From positions 806,001 through 870,000 of the forward strand of contig JAQOTA010000060.1 of NCBI GenBank assembly GCA_029532415.1: a stretch of DNA of 64,000 bases, given 5' to 3'. Position numbers and translations under genes: made by a program. This document shows positions 59,171 through 64,000 of this stretch, piece after piece (the stretch's first letter is position 1; the number at the start of each line of letters is the position of its first letter). The notes beneath the pieces are model-generated. The model was not told where the DNA came from and did no database searches. It was given only the letters and a program-made list of their open reading frames with translations. This stretch comes from Marasmius tenuissimus. Lineage: Eukaryota > Basidiomycota > Agaricomycetes > Agaricales > Marasmiaceae.

Positions 59171-60525
59171 CTATGAAAATCTTCCTGGAACAGTTGGGTG
59201 CGAGGATGACAGACCTCCGTCAACCGCAATATTTTGTCCATTGACGTAGCTAGAGTCATCTGCGAAACGTGTGGATGAGTTGCAGTAACAACATTATATG
59301 ACAGACTTACCTCCAGCCAAGAACGTTGCCACCTGGGCGACTTCCTCTGGAATGGCCCACCTCCCAAGTGGGTTTAGCTGTCCCAGTCTACCTTGAGTGC
59401 CTCTCGTCTTCGCATATTCGAACGCGAAGGTAGTCATTCCCGTCTCGATGATTCCAGGACAGATAGAGTTGACACGGATCCCTGTTCGCGCAAGCTGGTA
59501 AGCAGACGTTTTGGCAAGGGAGTTCACAGCCGCTTTGGACGCGGAGTCTAGTCAAGGTGTTAGATTTACGGCGGTCAGGATAAAGGTGCTCAAGACAAAC
59601 AGTCAACGGTTCCAGCACCAGATCGGAGACCCGCAACTGAAAGGGATATAATTGAGCACGAAATGAGGACAGAAAGTTCGCGCAATCAACGTACCTGACG
59701 CGGTGAGAATGATGCTGCCACCACCAAGCTCCTTGCCCCGCGAGGGGTTGGTTTTCTGCATGGCCGCCGCGCCGTACTTAATTGCCAAAAAGCACCTGTC
59801 AACCCAAGTTAAAGCGGGGTCCAGGTCCAAGCAGGGTATATCGTGGGTACGCACGAAAGAGTATTGATTCTCATGGATTTCATGAACGTCTCGCCTGAGA
59901 TATTGGCCAGAACATCGGTACTCGCCCATCCCGCATTGGCGAAGAATACGTCCAATCGACCTTCTTCCTTCATAGCTTGATCGCAAAGGGCACTGATATC
60001 CTTCTCCGACGCGCAATCAAACGCGTGAGTGGTCACCTGTCGTGGCATAAATATCACCGAAAGGACCTTGGATGAGAAGTTGAGAGATGCACCTTAACGT
60101 CGGGGTACTTTTCTGTGATTGTGGACTTGAGGTCCGAAAGGTTCGTCGAGTCCAGATCAACGAGGTATAGGTGAGCAGCTCCTGCGACCGCGACGGTGGT
60201 CAATTTATGCTGGGGCGAATGACAGACGAATATCAGCACCTTCATGAGCAAAACGCAATGCTGAAGCCCGTCTAAGACATGAAGTTCGTCAGAAAAGAAT
60301 CAGGCAGCTCGTAGTAGAGGTTTCTTACCCGATACCCTTGAGAGAACCAACGCCAGTCACAATGCAGACCTTGCCCTTCAATCGGTGTGCTCGCGGCGCA
60401 CTGTCCAGGTGGTTTTTGATGTTCTGAATGCGAGTGAGAGAAGTCTTCAAGTTGTCTGCAGTGTCCGGCTTGACACGAGCATTGTCGTAGAGACTGTTTG
60501 ACTTCTTGGTGGTGTCTGCTGGCAT
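59171..60525 (-). CDS. Short-chain dehydrogenase/reductase (SDR)
   Basis: NAD(P)-dependent oxidoreductase with a Rossmann fold. The ATG at 60525 gives MPADTTKKSNSLYDNARVKP, a short leader before RLKGKVCIVTGVGSLKGIGR, which holds the cofactor motif TGxxxxxGxG. It continues AAHLYLVDLDSTN (acidic beta-2 end, hinting at NAD preference), LDVFFANAGWAST with the NAG-type motif, GGGSIILTASVAGL with the catalytic Ser region, and VDYSASKAAV with the YxxxK pair. The end is RVNSICPGIIETGM and DDSSYVNGQNIAVDGG. About seven introns; stop at 59171. Substrate cannot be deduced. Divergent from CCT6 with 194 nt between start codons, a probable shared promoter. Confidence 0.9.
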
Positions 60526-60719
60526 TAGTCAAGTAACGGGTGGGTAGAAAACGAGTGAAAGCTTACTTTATGGGTGCTGAACAAGTGGACCGGCAATTGA
60601 ACGCCCCGGCTTTGATTTCCCAGTTACGTTTGTTTGCCATTGCGCGTCCTGCCAAACAATTCTGGCGCGTTTTGCATCGGTACCAACTTTGGAGAACGTC
60701 TCTTCATATCCCTCTGACC

Positions 60720-62811
60720 ATGTCCTCGTCAATCGAGCTCATCAATCCAAAGGCCGAAAGCGTGCGCAGAGCAGCTGCCCTCCAGGTATGATTCAAAAGG
60801 CTGCTGAGGGTTTCCCAACCTAATAAAGGACTTTAACAGGTGAACACCACCGGGGCAATGGGCCTTGCAAACGTGGTGAAAGGGAATCTGGGTACGGATT
60901 TCACGCCTGATTGAATATTAAAACACATCTCTAAGATTGAACTCCTCATCAAGGTCCTCGTGGAACGCTCAAAATGCTTGTCGATGGTGCGGGCCAGATC
61001 AAAATGACCAAGGACGGAAAAGTTCTCCTCTCGGAAATGCAAATACAAAATCCCACTGCTGCCATGATTGCACGTACGGCAGTCGCACAAGATGATCAAG
61101 TAGGAGATGGTACAACGAGTGTGGTTCTGTTGGTCGGAGAGTTGTTGAAGCAAGCGGATCGATATATCAGTGAAGGTGTCCATCCGACTGTGATTGGTGA
61201 AGGTTTCGATCTTGGAAAGAAAGCTTCTCTCGAGGTGAGTGCTGGTGTTCTACCCGGTGATCGTTTACCCATTCAGAGCAGTTCCTTGACACATTCAAAC
61301 AACCCTCCAAACTTGACCGAGCAACTCTAATCAACGTTGCCAACACTTCCCTTGCAACAAAAGTGAACGCACAACTGGCGAAACAATTAGCTGCCGACAT
61401 TGTTGACGCTGTCTTGACCATCCGCCCCCCGCCCCCCTCCAAAGGTTCGATCACGATTGCCTGATAGTCTAACCTCTCTCTCACTACGCGCAGATGCCAA
61501 AGATCAATGGAGACAGCCCATCGACCTCCACATGGTTGAAATCATGAAGATGCAACATCGGACGGCCTCCGAAACCCAACTCGTTCGGGGACTGGTTCTT
61601 GACCACGGCGCACGACACCCTGATATGCCCAAGCGTGTCGAAAATGCCTTCATCCTTACGCTGAACGTAAGTTTGGAATACGAAAAGACGTGAGTGAACT
61701 ATCCTTACCCGCTGTCTCTCGCATCGCCATTCATCGTTGGATTAGAGAGGTCAACTCTGGATTCTTCTACTCGTCAGCAGAGCAGCGGGAGAAACTCGTA
61801 GAGTCGGAACGAAAATTCGTCGATGAGAAGGTGAAAAAGATCGTCGAGTTGAAACGATTGGTCTGCGATCAGGAGGTCGACAGCAAAGAGAAGCGTAAGA
61901 ACTTTGTGGTTATCAACCAAAAGGGTATCGACCCTTTGAGTTTGGATATTCTTGCGAAGAATGGGATTTTCGCTTTGAGACGGGCGAAGCGCCGCAACAT
62001 GGAACGGTGAGTGTACCCATGCTCTCCAAGTTGGATGGGACTTGAACTTCGACCTCCAGATTACAACTCGTCTGCGGCGGTCTCGCTCAAAACTCGGTCG
62101 ATGACCTGACACCAGATGTTCTCGGATGGGCGGGTTTGGTATATGAACACACACTTGGGGAGGAGAAGTACACTTTCGTTGAGGAAGTCAAGGAACCAAA
62201 ATCTGTGACACTCCTCATCAAGGGCCCCAATCAGCACACCATACAACAAGTTCAGGACGCACTTCGCGATGGCCTGCGAGCGGTTAAAAATGCGCTCGAA
62301 GACGAGTCATTGATTCCTGGTGCTGGTGCCTTTGAAGTTGCGTGTGCTGCGCACCTCAGTGGGCCCGTGAAGAAGTCGGCGAAGGGTCGGGTCAAGATGG
62401 GTGTTCAAGCATTCGCGGATGCCTTATTGATCATACCGAAAACGCTGGCTGCCAATGGTGGCTTCGACGTGCAAGAAGTTGTCGTGGCCTTACAGGTGAG
62501 GAAGATTGAAATGTTTCCTACCTGTCTACTCAATCACAGCTGTCTATAGGATCAGAATGCCGAAGGGAATGTTGTCGGTATTGATCTTCAAGATGGAGAA
62601 CCATTTGACCCGACAGTCAACGGTATTTGGGATAATTACAGAGTGAAGAGGCAGATGCTTCACTCATGGTGCGTGCTGCTTGCGTTTATTCTGCCTTTGT
62701 TTCTCATATTCTGCTACGCCCCGTAGTTCGGTCATCGCAGTCAACCTTCTCTCAACTGACGAGATCCTACGAGCTGGACGTAGTTCACTCAAACCCGATG
62801 GCGCACAGTAA
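60720..62811 (+). CDS. cct6: CCT6, T-complex protein 1 subunit zeta
   Basis: Subunit of the cytosolic TRiC/CCT chaperonin that folds actin and tubulin. The start at 60720 ([20 protein letters not shown]) is the family N-terminus; the upstream open frame to 60540 is not conserved. Hallmarks are [38 protein letters not shown], the ATP-binding [19 protein letters not shown] and [20 protein letters not shown]. Zeta-specific [20 protein letters not shown] and [20 protein letters not shown] follow, then [16 protein letters not shown]. The last splice joins HSC to [17 protein letters not shown] and TAA at 62811. About eight introns. About 550 aa, normal length. Confidence 0.95.
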
Positions 62812-63072
62812 ATACTTGACGGTAGACCGATGTAGTGTATCAGTTATAGAGATCCCAAGATCAGCTTTCAACAACAAATCTATATGAACATGAATTAAGA
62901 AGTGCATTAGACGTACAACAACTAGGTAAAGTATCTCGACGCGGCCGAAAGTCAATTACAACAATAACTTTAAGTACTTACGTTGCTATGTGTGGGGTTA
63001 CTTATAATGCATACAGTTCGTGCAAATGAGACGGGATAAGACTACTAGGGTAACAAGAGCAATAAAATTACA

Positions 63073-64000
63073 TCAATAATTATCTTCCCAACCTGCATTG
63101 ACAAAGTTCGGAGGGGGACCAAAAGAATGAGACGGGAAACGTGTTGAGACGCGTACTGGTTGCGGTGCGTTCGCAGAGAAATTACGCATGAAGTCAAATG
63201 TAATCGGCTTGTCAGCGACGGCCTTCGCAGTGTGTCGGACGAAGCTGGGGGGCGAGATGGGAGGGGGTATGAAATGGAGGAATTCCTGAAGGAGAGTTTT
63301 GGTCGTTAGTGAGCTATTGTTATCTGACAAAAGTTATACGTACTTCTTCCTCTGCAGGATAGACCTCGTCCCAAGTGCTCATGGTGACCAGCTTGGTTTT
63401 AGACACTGGCTTCGAGCCCGAGAAGAATTGATTCGTCTCGAGCAGGCTGTCTGCGGTTGACAGAGGCGAAACAGGAGTGTCGAGTTCTGACGAGCTCGGA
63501 GTAGGTAAACTCTCGATGTCGAAGTCAGGAGGGGGCTCCTGTCGCTCCTCCGTGGGGGTCCTGGAAAGGGACTTCCATCTACGACGCGCAAAGTTGAAGG
63601 GAGTCGGTTTATAGGTGAGTGAGGGTATTACTCCCAGAACGTTTGCTCCGGTTTTCTCAGCATCACCAACAACCTCGATTATGGCTGGGGGTGAAGCGCT
63701 GTCTCCCGGAGTATCCGGTCCCTTCTCTTCCTCAGACGACAACATATCATCTTCAGTGATGAGTGGGCCCGCCCATGCCTGACTGGCGAATCGAACTGGG
63801 TTGGGTCTTGTAAATAACCCACTGCGGGTCCTGTAGGGAGCAGGTTTGGGGAACATCCTCTGCAAAGGTTCAACGTCGCCCCATCTCCCCCTCTTGCTGG
63901 AAGAGCCATCCATAGATTCGCCTGCCCGTTTCTTCCCATCAGGAGACCCCTTCTCCAATCGTTCCTTCATCTTCTCCCTCTCCAAGGCCCTCTGTTCTCT
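63073..64000 (-). CDS. Uncharacterised, largely disordered protein (5' end outside window)
   Basis: The frame is open to the right edge (REQRALEREKMKERLEKG...), so the gene starts beyond base 64000. The visible part is a charged coiled coil, then Pro/Ser/Glu-rich low-complexity sequence with short ordered words (WGDVEPLQRMFPKPAPYRTR; FNFARRRWKSLSRTPTEE). Two in-frame introns lie near 63290-63345. The terminal exon reads FLHFIPPPISPPSFVRHTAK and ends NAGWEDNY at 63073. No family recognised. It converges on CCT6 with 261 nt between stops. Confidence 0.6.

Noticed and set aside
60540..60719. Sixty-residue N-terminal extension of CCT6
   Set aside because: The chaperonin N-terminus starts at [14 protein letters not shown]; upstream sequence is non-conserved and overlaps the probable shared promoter with the dehydrogenase gene.

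Overview
The window looks like nuclear DNA of a filamentous basidiomycete, most likely an Agaricomycete. Genes on both strands are densely packed and broken by many short GT-AG introns of about 45-70 nt. Housekeeping genes have clear fungal orthologues, and the accessory gene content (AA9 lytic polysaccharide monooxygenase, peroxygenase-like remnant, F-box-like proteins, intron-bearing integrase-core gene, lineage-specific unknowns) is typical of mushroom-forming fungi. No rRNA, tRNA or CRISPR array was recognised by eye. All exon models are hand-spliced from reading frames and splice motifs, without transcript data.

Left block (1-18.3 kb), conserved genes: the 3' part of VPS8 (CORVET endosomal tether) runs tail-to-tail into COG2 (Golgi COG tether). 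COG2 is divergent from CDC23/APC8 (anaphase-promoting complex). Then come a DHA2-type MFS drug exporter, a large membrane-anchored amidohydrolase and a small hemerythrin-like (HHE) protein. A 3 kb stretch without recognisable genes follows (18.3-21.3 kb).

Accessory block (21-41 kb): two large lineage-specific genes converge tail-to-tail with only 89 nt between their stops. One has a C-terminal half laid out like a HECT ubiquitin-ligase domain, with a candidate catalytic Cys. The other ends in a segment with an HxD...H pattern suggestive of a 2-oxoglutarate/Fe(II) oxygenase fold. Next is a messy 4 kb region (28.5-32.9 kb) holding membrane-protein-like fragments, a broken heme-thiolate peroxygenase-like gene and at least four separate short tandem arrays. 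An F-box-like gene follows whose first coding exon is apparently just the ATG, and then a divergent pair: a 487-aa unknown and an intact DD34E integrase-core transposase-like gene. A second F-box/LRR-like gene lies at 39.9-40.8 kb.

Right block (42-64 kb), mostly conserved: AA9 LPMO, RMT2 (ankyrin plus arginine delta-N methyltransferase), a small two-pass membrane protein, U2AF small subunit, a Zn2Cys6 transcription factor, a mitochondrial-carrier-like protein, the FUN30/SMARCAD1 chromatin remodeller, a short-chain dehydrogenase, CCT6 (chaperonin zeta) and the 3' part of an unknown disordered protein.

The best candidates for something undescribed are the HECT-like/oxygenase-like convergent pair (21.3-28.3 kb), the integrase plus divergent partner (34.8-38.6 kb), and the in-frame 15-nt triplication directly abutting the catalytic EHD motif of the peroxygenase remnant.
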